A stretch of 29,326 nucleotides of DNA from Flavobacteriales bacterium UBA3364 (GCA_002360495.1 DEQO01000071.1:1-29326), one strand, 5' to 3'; counted from the first letter of the stretch, positions 1-8,176 are shown. A program made the numbers and translations. Notes: generated by a model from the sequence alone, not told the origin.

Positions 1-2069
1 TCCACCGCCTCGCCAATGCGGACGGGACCGGGGAAATAGGCCCATTCAAGGCTGTGCGGGTACGGCGTGTCGAACCCGGTCACGCGCTCGATCGGCGCTT
101 CGAGGTGGTAGAAGCAGTGTTCCTGGACCAGCGCGGACAGTTCCCCGCCGAACCCGCCGGTACGGGTTGCCTCGTGGACGATCAGGCATTTGCCGGTCTT
201 TTCCACAGACTTCTTCACAGTCTCGATGTCGAGCGGCACCAAGGTGCGCAGGTCGATGATGGTGATACGGCCCGCGAAGTTCTTCGCAGCGGCTTTCGCC
301 CAGTACACGCCCATGCCGTAAGTGACGACCACCGCCGCCTTGCCCTTCACGATATTCTCTTGGTCAGCCTCCTGCACGATACGCGCCTTGCCGAACGGGA
401 TCACATAATCAGCGGAAGGTTCGATGGTCTTCGCGTCCTCGGTGCCTTTGATCTTGCTCCAGTAGAGGCCCTTGTGTTCCAACATCACCACAGGGTTCGG
501 GTCGTAGTAGGCGGCCTTCATCAATCCTTTCAGATCGGCACCGGTGCTGGGGTACGCGATCTTGATCCCCTTGATATTGCACAACACACTTTCGACACTG
601 CTGCTGTGGTATGGGCCGCCACTGCCATAGGCACCGATGGGGACCCGCAGAATGCAGCTCACAGGGAACTTGCCCACGGTGAGGTAACAACTCCGCGCCA
701 CTTCGGTGAAGAGCTGGTTGAGGCCCGGCCAGATATAATCGGCGAACTGTACTTCCACGATCGGCTTCAGTCCAGCGGCGCTCATGCCCACCGTGCTACC
801 GATGATGAACGCTTCCTGGATCGGCGTATTGAATACGCGGTGACCGCCGAAATCGCGGGCCAGCGTAGCAGCCTCGCGGAAAACACCGCCGAGGCGGGCG
901 CCCACATCCTGGCCATAGAGGAGGCAGCGCGGATCCTCCTGCATCAGTTCGCGGATCGCGAAGAGGGCACTGTCCACCATCACCGTAGGTTCCCGATCCG
1001 CAGGTGCGCGTTCCCCTTTTTCTTCGGTGATGGGCGTGGGCGTGAACATGTGCGTTGTCAGGTCCTCAGGCGATGGATCCTCAGCGGCACATGCTTTCTC
1101 GAAATCGGCTTTCACGCGTGCAGCGGCCTTTTGCTCGATCTGTTTCAGGCCATCCAATTGTAGGCGCAGGTCCAGCAGTTGTTGCAAAAAGCGTGGGAAC
1201 GGATCGCGTTTGCGATGTTCGGCAAGATTCTCCGCTGTACGGTAGAACTCCATGCGCACGCCGCTGGTGTGGTGGTTCAACAAGGGCACCTTCGCATGCA
1301 CCAGGAACGGACGACGTTCCTTTCGCACGGTCGCGATCACGTCATGCAAGGCCGCGTGGCAAGCGAGGAAATCGGCACCGTCCACCTGGCGTACTTCCAA
1401 TCCCTTGAAACCTATCGCGTAATCGCTGGCATCGCCTACGCGGATCTCATCGGCACTGGCGCTGATGTCCCACTCGTTGTCCTGCACCAAGTAGATGATC
1501 GGCAACTTCTTCAGCACCGCCATCTGGAAAGCTTCGGACACTTCGCCTTCAGTGATGGACGCATCGCCCAGCGAACAAACTACGATCGGTGCTTCACCAG
1601 GAATGGGGTGCGGGATGCCTGCCTGTTCCTTGTACCATAGCCCAAGTGCGATGCCCGTGGTAGGTATCGCTTGCATGCCTGTTGCACTGCTCTGGTGCGG
1701 GATCGTCGGCATGCCTTCGCGCTTCAGGCTCGGGTGACCGTAGTAGGTGCGGCCTCCACTGAACGGATCATCGCGTTTGGCGAGCAGTTGCAGCATCAAT
1801 TCATATGGCTGCATACCGATGCCGAGCAGAATGCTATCGTCACGGTAATATGGCGCAACGAAATCCTGCGGCTTCAACTGGAGACCGAGTGCAAGTTGAA
1901 TGGCCTCGTGTCCGCGGCTCGTGGCGTGAACATACTTGCTCGTGAGCTTGAAGTTCTCCTCGTACAGCTCGGTCATGGCCTTCGCTGTACACATAAGCTC
2001 CCAGGCGCGGAGCAGCGTATCCAAGCTGGTGCTGTCCGTATTTTCCTTCAATATTGCGGTGGAGGGCAT
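1..2069 (-). CDS. 2-oxoacid dehydrogenase E1, fused alpha and beta subunits (partial at C-terminus)
   Basis: This is the thiamine diphosphate (TPP)-dependent E1 component of a 2-oxoacid dehydrogenase complex, pyruvate- or branched-chain-type, acting in the cytoplasm. About 689 codons are visible and the gene runs off the left edge, probably missing only a few residues. I chose ATG at 2069 (MPSTAILKEN). The alpha part has the TPP motif GDASITEGE at about 168-176, closing with VQDN near 195-198, and the SRGHEAIQLA and YYRDDSI segments of the family. The beta part follows after a linker rich in charged residues: it has LYGQDVG, FNTPIQEAF, the SGGPYHSSS loop, and VTYGMGVYWA with IDLRTLVPLD near the end. 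The fusion is common in Bacteroidota. The gene is divergent from the cyclase gene. Which 2-oxoacid it uses cannot be decided from sequence alone. Confidence 0.93.
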   Translation of the reverse strand, partial: MPSTAILKENTDSTSLDTLLRAWELMCTAKAMTELYEENFKLTSKYVHATSRGHEAIQLALGLQLKPQDFVAPYYRDDSILLGIGMQPYELMLQLLAKRDDPFSGGRTYYGHPSLKREGMPTIPHQSSATGMQAIPTTGIALGLWYKEQAGIPHPIPGEAPIVVCSLGDASITEGEVSEAFQMAVLKKLPIIYLVQDNEWDISASADEIRVGDASDYAIGFKGLEVRQVDGADFLACHAALHDVIATVRKERRPFLVHAKVPLLNHHTSGVRMEFYRTAENLAEHRKRDPFPRFLQQLLDLRLQLDGLKQIEQKAAARVKADFEKACAAEDPSPEDLTTHMFTPTPITEEKGERAPADREPTVMVDSALFAIRELMQEDPRCLLYGQDVGARLGGVFREAATLARDFGGHRVFNTPIQEAFIIGSTVGMSAAGLKPIVEVQFADYIWPGLNQLFTEVARSCYLTVGKFPVSCILRVPIGAYGSGGPYHSSSVESVLCNIKGIKIAYPSTGADLKGLMKAAYYDPNPVVMLEHKGLYWSKIKGTEDAKTIEPSADYVIPFGKARIVQEADQENIVKGKAAVVVTYGMGVYWAKAAAKNFAGRITIIDLRTLVPLDIETVKKSVEKTGKCLIVHEATRTGGFGGELSALVQEHCFYHLEAPIERVTGFDTPYPHSLEWAYFPGPVRIGEAV

Positions 2070-2188
2070 GGATACGATCGGTTGGACGCCGTGCAAGGTA
2101 CATACGCTTGTCGAGGCCCGTTGGTGGAACGATGGACATTCTCATTCTCGAGATGCACCGGCAGTGGCAGCGAATATGGCGCTTGGTC

Positions 2189-2196
2189 TAGATTTG
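2189..2196 (+). promoter_or_regulatory. Candidate -7 promoter box for the TPR/adenylate cyclase gene
   Basis: TAGATTTG matches the Bacteroidota -7 consensus TAnnTTTG exactly and lies 49 nt upstream of the ATG at 2246. No convincing TTG -33 element is present at the expected distance, so this is only a candidate. Confidence 0.35.
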
Positions 2197-2245
2197 GCAT
2201 GAGCAGTCCGGGCCATATGTACAATACCGGCAGTGCGGTACGCGC

Positions 2246-4393
2246 ATGAATAGCAACAACTCGATCCCCGCAAAGGCAAGTATCCTCGTTGTCCTGCTGA
2301 TCACCTTTGTCACTGCAGCGCATGCTCAGAGCCCTGCTCAGGTCCGCATCGATTCACTGTCCACAGCTCTAGAGGTCGCACAAGAGGACACGAACAAGGT
2401 GAACATCCTGAACCTGTTGAGCGAGAAGGCCGGTTGGCGAGTTGGAGATCACGATACCTGCATTGTACTGGCGCTTCAAGCAATGGAACTTTCCAAGATG
2501 TTGGGATTCGAGAAGGGCGTAGCACAAGCGCATAGCAACATCGGCATGGCCAAGTGGCACCAAGGGGAATTGGATGCTGCCATGGCAGAGCATGTTGCTG
2601 CATTGAAGATCCGTGAGCATTTGGGCGACAAGGGGGGTATGGCGGTCTCGTATGGCAACATCGGCCACGTGTACAAGAACCGGGGAGACATTCCGGAAGC
2701 CATACGGCACTACGAGCTTGGATTGGAAATGGCGGAAACGGGCGGGAAGAGAGCCCTCATGGGCACCTTGTACAACCATATCGGTGCTTCCTATCAGAAC
2801 CAAGGTGATTTTCCGGGTGCCATGAAAAGCAACATTGCAGCACTGCGCATCCAAGAAGAACTCGGTGATAGCACGGGTATGACCTATTCCTACAACAACA
2901 TCGGGAGTATCCACCTGAAGCAGAAGTCGTATGCCGAGGCATTGACCAGTTGCCGCTCGGCCTTGTCCATCGCGATGCGCATGGGGAACATTTCCAGTGT
3001 GGCCAACACCCACATCAAACTGGGTAACATCCATCACGCAATGGGAGAACCGGATGCCGCACTGGAGAATTACCGGACCGCATTGCAGTTGTATGAGCAG
3101 AAGGGCGATCAGAAACAAGTGGCTGCGTGCCACGGCAACATCGGGATCGTGTACTACGAGGAAGGCGACCTGGCTCAAGCGCTGAAGAGCCAGACGCTCG
3201 CACTAGGGATCTTCGATCGCATCGGGGACCGGCAAGGTGCTGTGAACACGTACGGCAACTTGGGGAGCATCGAATTGGACAGGGGACATTATCCGCAAGC
3301 GCTGGAGTGGTACCGCGAAGGGCTATCCGGTGCTGAGGCCATTGGAAGCGATTACGCGGCCATGCAATTGAGCAAGGGGATGATGGATGCCTACGTGGCG
3401 ATGGGCGATCATCGCGCTGCACTGGCGAGCTATCAACAGCACATCGCCTATCGCGACAGCCTGTTCAACGAGGAGAACACGAAGCAGATCACCAAGCTGG
3501 AGATGCAATATTCCTTCGATAAGAAGGAGGCGGCCACCCAAGCCGAGCAAGAGAAGAAGGATGCGTTGGCCGTGAAGGAATTGCAACGCCAGAAGCTATT
3601 GCGCAATGGGTTCCTTGGCGGGTTCGCGTTGGTGGGCCTCTTCGCAGGGGTGTTCCTTGTGCAACGCAACAAGATCGGCAAGGAAAAGAGGCGTAGCGAG
3701 GAGCTGTTGCTGAACATCCTGCCCGAAGAAGTGGCCGAGGAGCTTAAGGCCAAGGGCGAAGCCGAAGCGCGGCACATCGATCAGGTCACCGTGCTGTTCA
3801 CGGATTTCAAGGGCTTCACCGCGATGAGCGAAGTACTTACAGCGAAGGATCTGGTGCGTGACCTGCACGAGTGTTTCAGCGCCTTCGACCGGATCTGTGA
3901 GCGGCACGGATTGGAGAAGATCAAGACCATCGGCGACGCCTACATGGCCGCTGGCGGATTGCCTACGCCGAACAGTACCCACGCCACCGATGTCATCGCC
4001 GCCGCTTTGGAGATGCGCGACTTCGTTGCCGCGGGCAAGGCACGCAAGATGGCGGAGGGATCACCCTACTTCGAGATCCGCATCGGGGTGCATACGGGGC
4101 CGGTGGTGGCAGGGATCGTGGGTGTGAAGAAATTCCAGTACGACATCTGGGGCGATACGGTGAACACCGCAAGCCGCATGGAAAGCAGCGGGGAGATCGG
4201 CCGGGTCAACATCAGCGAGGCGACGTATGCGTTGGTGAAGGATCCAGTTGTGGCGGGGGATAGCGCACAACACGTAACCCGTCAACACGCAACATCTCCC
4301 GCATTTACCTTTACACCACGCGGCAAAGTGCAGGCGAAGGGAAAGGGCGAGATGCACATGTACTTCGTTGATCGGGCGCTACCATCGACCTAG
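2246..4393 (+). CDS. TPR-repeat sensor with class III adenylate cyclase domain
   Basis: A 715-residue predicted membrane receptor that would convert ATP to cAMP. A signal peptide (cleavage after about AHAQ, residue 28) is followed by seven or eight tetratricopeptide repeats (about 85-400), a charged coiled coil (about 410-448), one membrane helix (about 452-471) and a class III nucleotide cyclase domain (about 505-710). The catalytic set is complete: metal Asp520 (LFTDFKGFT) and Asp564 (TIGDAYM), adenine-selecting Lys560 and Asp633 (YDIWGDTVN), and transition-state Asn640 and Arg644. The Lys/Asp pair argues for adenylate rather than guanylate cyclase. The topology places the TPRs in the periplasm and the cyclase in the cytosol. 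An extra Thr/Gln/His-rich stretch near the C-terminus comes from repeat-like DNA (4262-4293). No cAMP-binding effector gene is next to it. Confidence 0.92.
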   Translation: MNSNNSIPAKASILVVLLITFVTAAHAQSPAQVRIDSLSTALEVAQEDTNKVNILNLLSEKAGWRVGDHDTCIVLALQAMELSKMLGFEKGVAQAHSNIGMAKWHQGELDAAMAEHVAALKIREHLGDKGGMAVSYGNIGHVYKNRGDIPEAIRHYELGLEMAETGGKRALMGTLYNHIGASYQNQGDFPGAMKSNIAALRIQEELGDSTGMTYSYNNIGSIHLKQKSYAEALTSCRSALSIAMRMGNISSVANTHIKLGNIHHAMGEPDAALENYRTALQLYEQKGDQKQVAACHGNIGIVYYEEGDLAQALKSQTLALGIFDRIGDRQGAVNTYGNLGSIELDRGHYPQALEWYREGLSGAEAIGSDYAAMQLSKGMMDAYVAMGDHRAALASYQQHIAYRDSLFNEENTKQITKLEMQYSFDKKEAATQAEQEKKDALAVKELQRQKLLRNGFLGGFALVGLFAGVFLVQRNKIGKEKRRSEELLLNILPEEVAEELKAKGEAEARHIDQVTVLFTDFKGFTAMSEVLTAKDLVRDLHECFSAFDRICERHGLEKIKTIGDAYMAAGGLPTPNSTHATDVIAAALEMRDFVAAGKARKMAEGSPYFEIRIGVHTGPVVAGIVGVKKFQYDIWGDTVNTASRMESSGEIGRVNISEATYALVKDPVVAGDSAQHVTRQHATSPAFTFTPRGKVQAKGKGEMHMYFVDRALPST

Positions 4394-4508
4394 CCGACCG
4401 GAACGTGACCCTTGGGTCCGCGGATTGTGACCAGCGGCTCCCGATCGTGGTGAGCGACATCACCGTCCTCTGACCATTGCGGAGATTTGCAGCTACAATA
4501 TCCTTCCC

Positions 4509-5309
4509 ATGAGCCGCACCGCCCACGAACTCGATCACCGCATCGTCGGTGATGACATGCAATGCGTGGAGATCACGCTGGACCCGATGGAAACGGTCAT
4601 CGCCGAAGCCGGGACCATGATGATGATGGACGAGGGCATCGAGATGAAGACCATCTTCGGGAGCGGAGATGGCCGCGAGCAGAGCTTCATGGACAAAATA
4701 TGGGGTGCTGGCAAGCGTGTGCTGACCGGTGAGAGCCTCTTCATGACCACCTACACCAACATGTCGCAGGTGCGGCGCACCGTGTGGTTCGCAGCGGCCT
4801 ACCCGGGCAAGATCATGCCCTTGGACCTGCTCGACTACCAGGGCAAATTGATCTGCCAGAAGGACAGCTTCCTCGCCGCGGCGAAAGGGGTGAGCATCGG
4901 CATCGCATTCCAGAAGCGGATCGGTGCGGGCCTCTTCGGTGGCGAAGGCTTCATCATGCAGAAGCTCGAAGGCGACGGCCAGGTCTACATCCATGCTGGA
5001 GGTACCACGGTACAACGAGAACTCGCCCCGGGTGAAATGCTCCGCGTCGATACCGGCTGTTTGGTGGCCATGACCCAGACCATCGACTACGACATCCAGT
5101 TCGTTGGCGGCATCAAGAACACCTTGTTCGGGGGAGAGGGCCTGTTCTTCGCCCAACTCCGCGGCCCTGGCCTGGTCTGGATCCAGAGCCTGCCGTTCAG
5201 CCGCCTTGCTGATAACATCATCGCGGCAGCACCACGCGCCGGTGGTCGTGGGAAAGAGGAGGGAAGTGTCCTCGGCGGCCTAGGACGATTGCTGGACGGG
5301 GATAACTAG
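4509..5309 (+). CDS. TIGR00266 / AIM24 family protein
   Basis: A 266-residue cytosolic protein of the AIM24 (TIGR00266) beta-sandwich family, related in fold to tryptophan RNA-binding attenuator-like proteins; the biochemical role is unknown. The family pattern is visible: an AEAGTMMMMDEGIEM segment near 33-47, a Gly-rich GAGLFGGEGFIMQKLEGDG stretch in the middle, DTGCLVAMTQTIDYDIQF, and then FGGEGLFFAQLRGPGLVWIQSLPFSRLAD near the C-terminus. The length is typical of the family. The C-terminal 30 residues are a Gly/Arg-rich tail. It starts 115 bp after the cyclase gene, so shared transcription is possible. Downstream is a nested inverted repeat separating it from the convergent membrane-protein gene. 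Confidence 0.88.
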   Translation: MSRTAHELDHRIVGDDMQCVEITLDPMETVIAEAGTMMMMDEGIEMKTIFGSGDGREQSFMDKIWGAGKRVLTGESLFMTTYTNMSQVRRTVWFAAAYPGKIMPLDLLDYQGKLICQKDSFLAAAKGVSIGIAFQKRIGAGLFGGEGFIMQKLEGDGQVYIHAGGTTVQRELAPGEMLRVDTGCLVAMTQTIDYDIQFVGGIKNTLFGGEGLFFAQLRGPGLVWIQSLPFSRLADNIIAAAPRAGGRGKEEGSVLGGLGRLLDGDN

Positions 5310-5310
5310 T

Positions 5311-5394
5311 GCAGTAGGCAGTGGTTAGTTGGCAGTAGGCAGTGAATACCACACAAGTTCAGGTATTCACTGCCTACTGCTGACTGCCTACTGC
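5311..5394. repeat. Nested inverted repeat between convergent genes, likely bidirectional terminator
   Basis: The inner arms (5332-5350 and 5362-5380) are 19 bp and perfectly complementary, with an 11-nt loop. The outer arms (5311-5322 and 5383-5394) repeat the same GCAGTAGGCAGT unit as a second perfect 12-bp pair. The left half is thus a direct duplication of the unit and the right half its mirror. The element lies between a (+) gene ending at 5309 and a (-) gene ending at 5402, where a bidirectional terminator is expected. The unit structure also suggests a dispersed repeat family. Confidence 0.75.
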
Positions 5395-5401
5395 GAACTC
5401 T

Positions 5402-5773
5402 TCACTCCTCCTTACTCTTCCCGCCATCGAATGCGTTCAACACACCTTGAACGAGCGAGAGCACGAGGCTGAAACCAAGCGCCCACCAGAAGCTCTGTAC
5501 AGTGAAGCCATCGATAAGCTTGTCTGCGATCAGCACGATCACGGCGTTGATCACCAGCAGGAACAGCCCGAGCGTGACCACGGTAACGGGCAGGGTGAGC
5601 AGGATCAGGACCGGTTTCAAGAGTGCGTTCAACAATCCAAGCACGGCCGCAACGAGTAAGGCGGTCAGCAGGCCGTTGGTTTGGCTCATGTCGCCCAAGC
5701 TCACACCGGGCAGTAGCAGGTCCGTGACCAGCACGGCGATCGCGGAGATGATGAGTCGGACGAGGATCTTCAT
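5402..5773 (-). CDS. Phage holin family (superfamily IV) membrane protein
   Basis: A 123-residue integral membrane protein of the PF04020 family (mycobacterial-type four-TMS 'phage holin family IV'), widespread in bacterial chromosomes and not evidence of a prophage. Four hydrophobic segments are visible: about 4-22, 36-56, 57-83 and 96-115, ending in a charged KSKEE tail. The family hallmarks NALLKPVLILLTLPVTVVTLGLF and the N-terminal RLIISAIAVLVTD are clear. ATG at 5773 (MKILVRL) is chosen over an in-frame TTG 18 nt upstream. The function is unknown. It follows the PDZ gene on the same strand, but a terminator-like hairpin lies between them. Confidence 0.85.
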   Translation of the reverse strand: MKILVRLIISAIAVLVTDLLLPGVSLGDMSQTNGLLTALLVAAVLGLLNALLKPVLILLTLPVTVVTLGLFLLVINAVIVLIADKLIDGFTVQSFWWALGFSLVLSLVQGVLNAFDGGKSKEE

Positions 5774-5795
5774 GGTGCGGTAAAGGTGCAAAAGA

Positions 5796-5838
5796 GAAAG
5801 GAGTGCCGAGGGCGATGGACACCCCCAACACTCCTTTC
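5796..5838 (-). terminator. Rho-independent terminator of the PDZ gene
   Basis: Arms 5796-5805 and 5829-5838 form a perfect 10-bp stem. On the minus strand it is followed by a T-rich run (CTCTTTT), and it begins 13 nt after the PDZ stop codon. It separates the PDZ gene from the downstream holin-family gene. Confidence 0.7.
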
Positions 5839-5850
5839 ACAAATCGTTGC

Positions 5851-7416
5851 CTATTGCTTGACCAGCTTCTGCGCGGTGGTCTTGCCGCCCTGCTGGATCA
5901 CGAGGTAGTATGTGCCTGTTGCCTTGTCGGTGAGGTCCAGCGTACGCTCGTAGCGGCCTTTGAAACCGGTGATGCGTTCCTCATAGACGCGCTCGCCGGT
6001 GGCATCGTGTACGTTCACGAAGAGATCACCCTTCTCGGCCACATCGAATTGCAGGCGGAAGAAACCGTTGCTCGGGTTGGGGAATACACCCATATCGCCG
6101 AGCTTCAGTTCCACATCGAGCGCTGTAACACCCTTGCTCTTCAAGAGGTCCTTCTCGGCGGGTGACAGGGGCATGGCCTCAATGGTGATCCGCGTTTCCT
6201 TGGTGCGGATGTCCTTGCCCAGAGACCGTTGCAACTCGGCCATATCGCGCTGGAGTTCGGCCATGTCGCGTTGCAACTCGGCGAAGTCCTGCTGGCCCAT
6301 GCCGTCCATGCGGAAACGGCGGATGTGCGCGGCGCCGGGCGTGCCATCGGGAGCCTCCAGGATGAAGGTCATGTCCTGCTTGTGTTCGCCCAACTCACCG
6401 GTGAGGGTGGTCGTGGTGCCATCGCGCTGCACGGTCACGCTCACTTCGTCGCCGGGCTCCATGGCCTTGATGGTGTTGGACAGGCAGGTGAAATCGCTGA
6501 TCTCCTTGTCGTTGATCTTCGTGATCACATCACCGCTTTGGATCCCCATGATCTCGGCAGCGGATCCTTCTTCCACGCTCTCGATCGCCGCGCCGTTCAC
6601 ATCCTCGCTATCCTCTTTGGGTGTAACACCCAGGAAGGCATGCGAGCTTCCGGACCATTCGCCATCGCCGAGGTATGATTCCCAATCATATTCTTCGCTA
6701 CCGTGTTCGGGTCCGTAGCTGTAGGAATAGCTTCTCGTTTCGCGTTCGGCCAACTCTGCAGTTCCGTCCATCTTCTTCCCGTTGCGGTAGTACGTCAACT
6801 TCACTTTGTCGCCAGGCTCGTGGTCCCGGATAATCTCGGTCAATCCCGCTGGTCCAAGAACGGCCTTACCGTCCACCTCGGTGATCACGTCACCTTCCTC
6901 CAATCCGGCTTTGTCCGCAGGTGTGTCCTCGATCACCTCGTTCACCCACACGCCCTTCTTGCCGGGCACCTTGTTCTTGGCCAGTAGCTCATCGTTCAAG
7001 CTCTGGGTGCTCACACCCAGATAGGCCACGCCATCATTCCCCATAAAGGGTGCCATGGGTTGCATCGGCGGCATGGGGGCCATCGGTGCAACGGGGTCCA
7101 TAGGGTCCAACGGTGCGATCGACAATGAGATATCCTCATCCTCCTCGCCATCCATGGAACGCCGGATATCGATGGTCACGTTCTCGCCATCGCCGGAGAC
7201 ATTGAAGTGGTCCATTACGCCAAGGTCCTTCAGGGTCTGCTGGATCTCGGCCTCGCTACCGGCATCGAATTCCTTGGTGATGCGCTTGGTCTCGCCGTTC
7301 TCCGTGGTAACGATCTCGATCCGCACTTTGCGGTCCACCGGTTCCTGTGGCGCTTCGGGTAGGGCGCCCCCTTGGAAGACCGCTGCAAGAGGCATGAAGA
7401 AAAGTTGCTTGATCAT
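5851..7416 (-). CDS. Secreted double-PDZ protein with T9SS sorting domain
   Basis: A 521-residue exported protein with two PDZ domains and no protease domain. Order: a short signal peptide (1 to about 20), an N-terminal alpha/beta region (30-100), a Met/Pro-rich linker (104-125, MDPMDPVAPMAPMPP), PDZ1 (about 129-222, YLGVSTQSL with GLEEGDVITEVDG), a Tyr/Ser/Glu-rich linker, PDZ2 (about 258-342, FLGVTPKED with GIQSGDVITKIND), three copies of the heptad AELQRDM (378-398) from a tandem 21-bp DNA repeat, and a T9SS type A sorting domain (443-521, VFPNPSNG to QKLVKQ). The PDZ domains resemble those of HtrA/DegP, but the serine-protease part is absent, so a scaffold or peptide-binding role is inferred. 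Two GTTAAG elements 20 bp apart lie upstream, at 7467 and 7487. Confidence 0.88.
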   Translation of the reverse strand: MIKQLFFMPLAAVFQGGALPEAPQEPVDRKVRIEIVTTENGETKRITKEFDAGSEAEIQQTLKDLGVMDHFNVSGDGENVTIDIRRSMDGEEDEDISLSIAPLDPMDPVAPMAPMPPMQPMAPFMGNDGVAYLGVSTQSLNDELLAKNKVPGKKGVWVNEVIEDTPADKAGLEEGDVITEVDGKAVLGPAGLTEIIRDHEPGDKVKLTYYRNGKKMDGTAELAERETRSYSYSYGPEHGSEEYDWESYLGDGEWSGSSHAFLGVTPKEDSEDVNGAAIESVEEGSAAEIMGIQSGDVITKINDKEISDFTCLSNTIKAMEPGDEVSVTVQRDGTTTTLTGELGEHKQDMTFILEAPDGTPGAAHIRRFRMDGMGQQDFAELQRDMAELQRDMAELQRSLGKDIRTKETRITIEAMPLSPAEKDLLKSKGVTALDVELKLGDMGVFPNPSNGFFRLQFDVAEKGDLFVNVHDATGERVYEERITGFKGRYERTLDLTDKATGTYYLVIQQGGKTTAQKLVKQ

Positions 7417-7617
7417 GGTGAGTGGCTTGGTGGCTCGAAACTATTCGCGTTCCGAACGGACCGTGCGTTAAGGAATGCGAAGAAGTGTTAAGCGTGGGAC
7501 GATCGGTTGATCCATGGCTGAACAGTGGGAACCACTCAGGGACGACGGAACGAGCGCAACAGAGGCGCGACACAGATGGAACAACGAGGCGGTTCCTTTG
7601 CCTTGTGGTACAGGGCC

Positions 7618-7983
7618 TCAGCCTTCCGTGAAGCGGTCCATATCCCGCCGATCCCGCTTCGTGGGCCTTCCTTCCCCGGGGTCGCGGTGCTGCGCCTTGG
7701 CCAGGCGCGCCAGTTCCAACTTCTCAAGGTCCGCAAAGGAGGTCACCTCCTTGATCAAGCCGGGCACCAGCTTGGCACCTACGCGGGAGGAGGGCAGCGC
7801 CACGATCTCCCAACTGCGCCAGACAGGTGGCACGCGTACTGCGAAGACCTCGCCCACGCGCACTTCGGCATGGGCTTTCACCGACCGCTCGCCCATACGC
7901 ACCTGCTCGTTGCGCAAGGCATCGGTGGCCAGGCTCCGCGTCTTGAACAGGCGTACGCACCAGAGGAATTTATCGATGCGCAT
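7618..7983 (-). CDS. Hsp15-like S4-domain RNA-binding protein
   Basis: A 121-residue cytosolic RNA-binding protein of the Hsp15 (HslR) family. The family rescues stalled 50S subunits carrying peptidyl-tRNA; that role is inherited from the family and not shown here. The S4 domain occupies residues 1-60: MRIDKFLWCVRLFKTRSLATDAL, VRMGERSVKAHAEVRVGEV. A basic C-terminal tail with RPTKRDRRDMDRF is typical. ATG at 7983 gives the canonical start. The gene lies 42 nt downstream of tRNA-Arg on the same strand, and a long perfect palindrome fills most of that gap. It may be transcribed by read-through from the tRNA promoter. Confidence 0.88.
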   Translation of the reverse strand: MRIDKFLWCVRLFKTRSLATDALRNEQVRMGERSVKAHAEVRVGEVFAVRVPPVWRSWEIVALPSSRVGAKLVPGLIKEVTSFADLEKLELARLAKAQHRDPGEGRPTKRDRRDMDRFTEG

Positions 7984-7995
7984 GTGCGGTCACAT

Positions 7996-8023
7996 GAAGG
8001 GGCGGCGAATTCGCCGCCCCTTC
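7996..8023 (-). terminator. Perfect 28-nt palindrome between tRNA-Arg and the S4 gene
   Basis: Positions 7996-8023 are a perfect palindrome (GAAGGGGCGGCG mirrored around AATT), beginning 2 nt after the tRNA 3' end and ending 12 nt before the S4 start codon. It can fold as a very stable hairpin and may terminate tRNA transcription or define its 3' end. No U-tract follows on the minus strand, so partial read-through is plausible. Confidence 0.6.
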
Positions 8024-8025
8024 TG

Positions 8026-8099
8026 TGACCCCGGAGGGATTCGAACCCCCAACCAACAGAACCGGAATCTGTCATTCTATCCAATTGAACTACGGGGCC
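8026..8099 (-). tRNA. tRNA-Arg (anticodon CCG)
   Basis: A 74-nt tRNA on the minus strand. The acceptor stem GGCCCCG pairs with CGGGGTC (one G-U pair), and the discriminator base is A. The D arm is GTTCAATTGGATAGAAT. The anticodon stem ACAGA/TCTGT encloses the loop TTCCGGT, so the anticodon is CCG and decodes CGG. The T arm carries the canonical TTCGAAT loop. No CCA is encoded. An exact TATCTTTG promoter box lies upstream. Confidence 0.96.
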
Positions 8100-8129
8100 G
8101 GTTCGCAACACCTTCCGGCGAAGCGGCGG

Positions 8130-8137
8130 CAAAGATA
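8130..8137 (-). promoter_or_regulatory. -7 promoter box of tRNA-Arg
   Basis: TATCTTTG on the minus strand matches TAnnTTTG exactly and ends 30 nt upstream of the tRNA 5' end. It lies back-to-back with the typA box, so the 100-bp region is a divergent promoter pair. No clear TTG -33 element is seen. Confidence 0.6.
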
Positions 8138-8168
8138 GCGTTCGGTCCTGTCTTCCAGCAGGAAACCC

Positions 8169-8176
8169 TACCTTTG
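8169..8176 (+). promoter_or_regulatory. -7 promoter box of typA
   Basis: TACCTTTG matches TAnnTTTG exactly and lies 24 nt before the typA ATG. A weak TTCGG at 8141-8145 could act as a -33 element. The short leader carries a 5-bp hairpin (CTTTT-CAAG-AAAAG). Confidence 0.65.

Noticed and set aside
54..1163. Long open frame (369 codons) on the plus strand
   Set aside because: It is antisense to the clearly conserved E1 dehydrogenase and has no family pattern; its length reflects high GC and codon bias of the real gene.
5402..5791. Holin-family protein as evidence of a prophage
   Set aside because: This family is widespread in chromosomes and no other phage genes are present.
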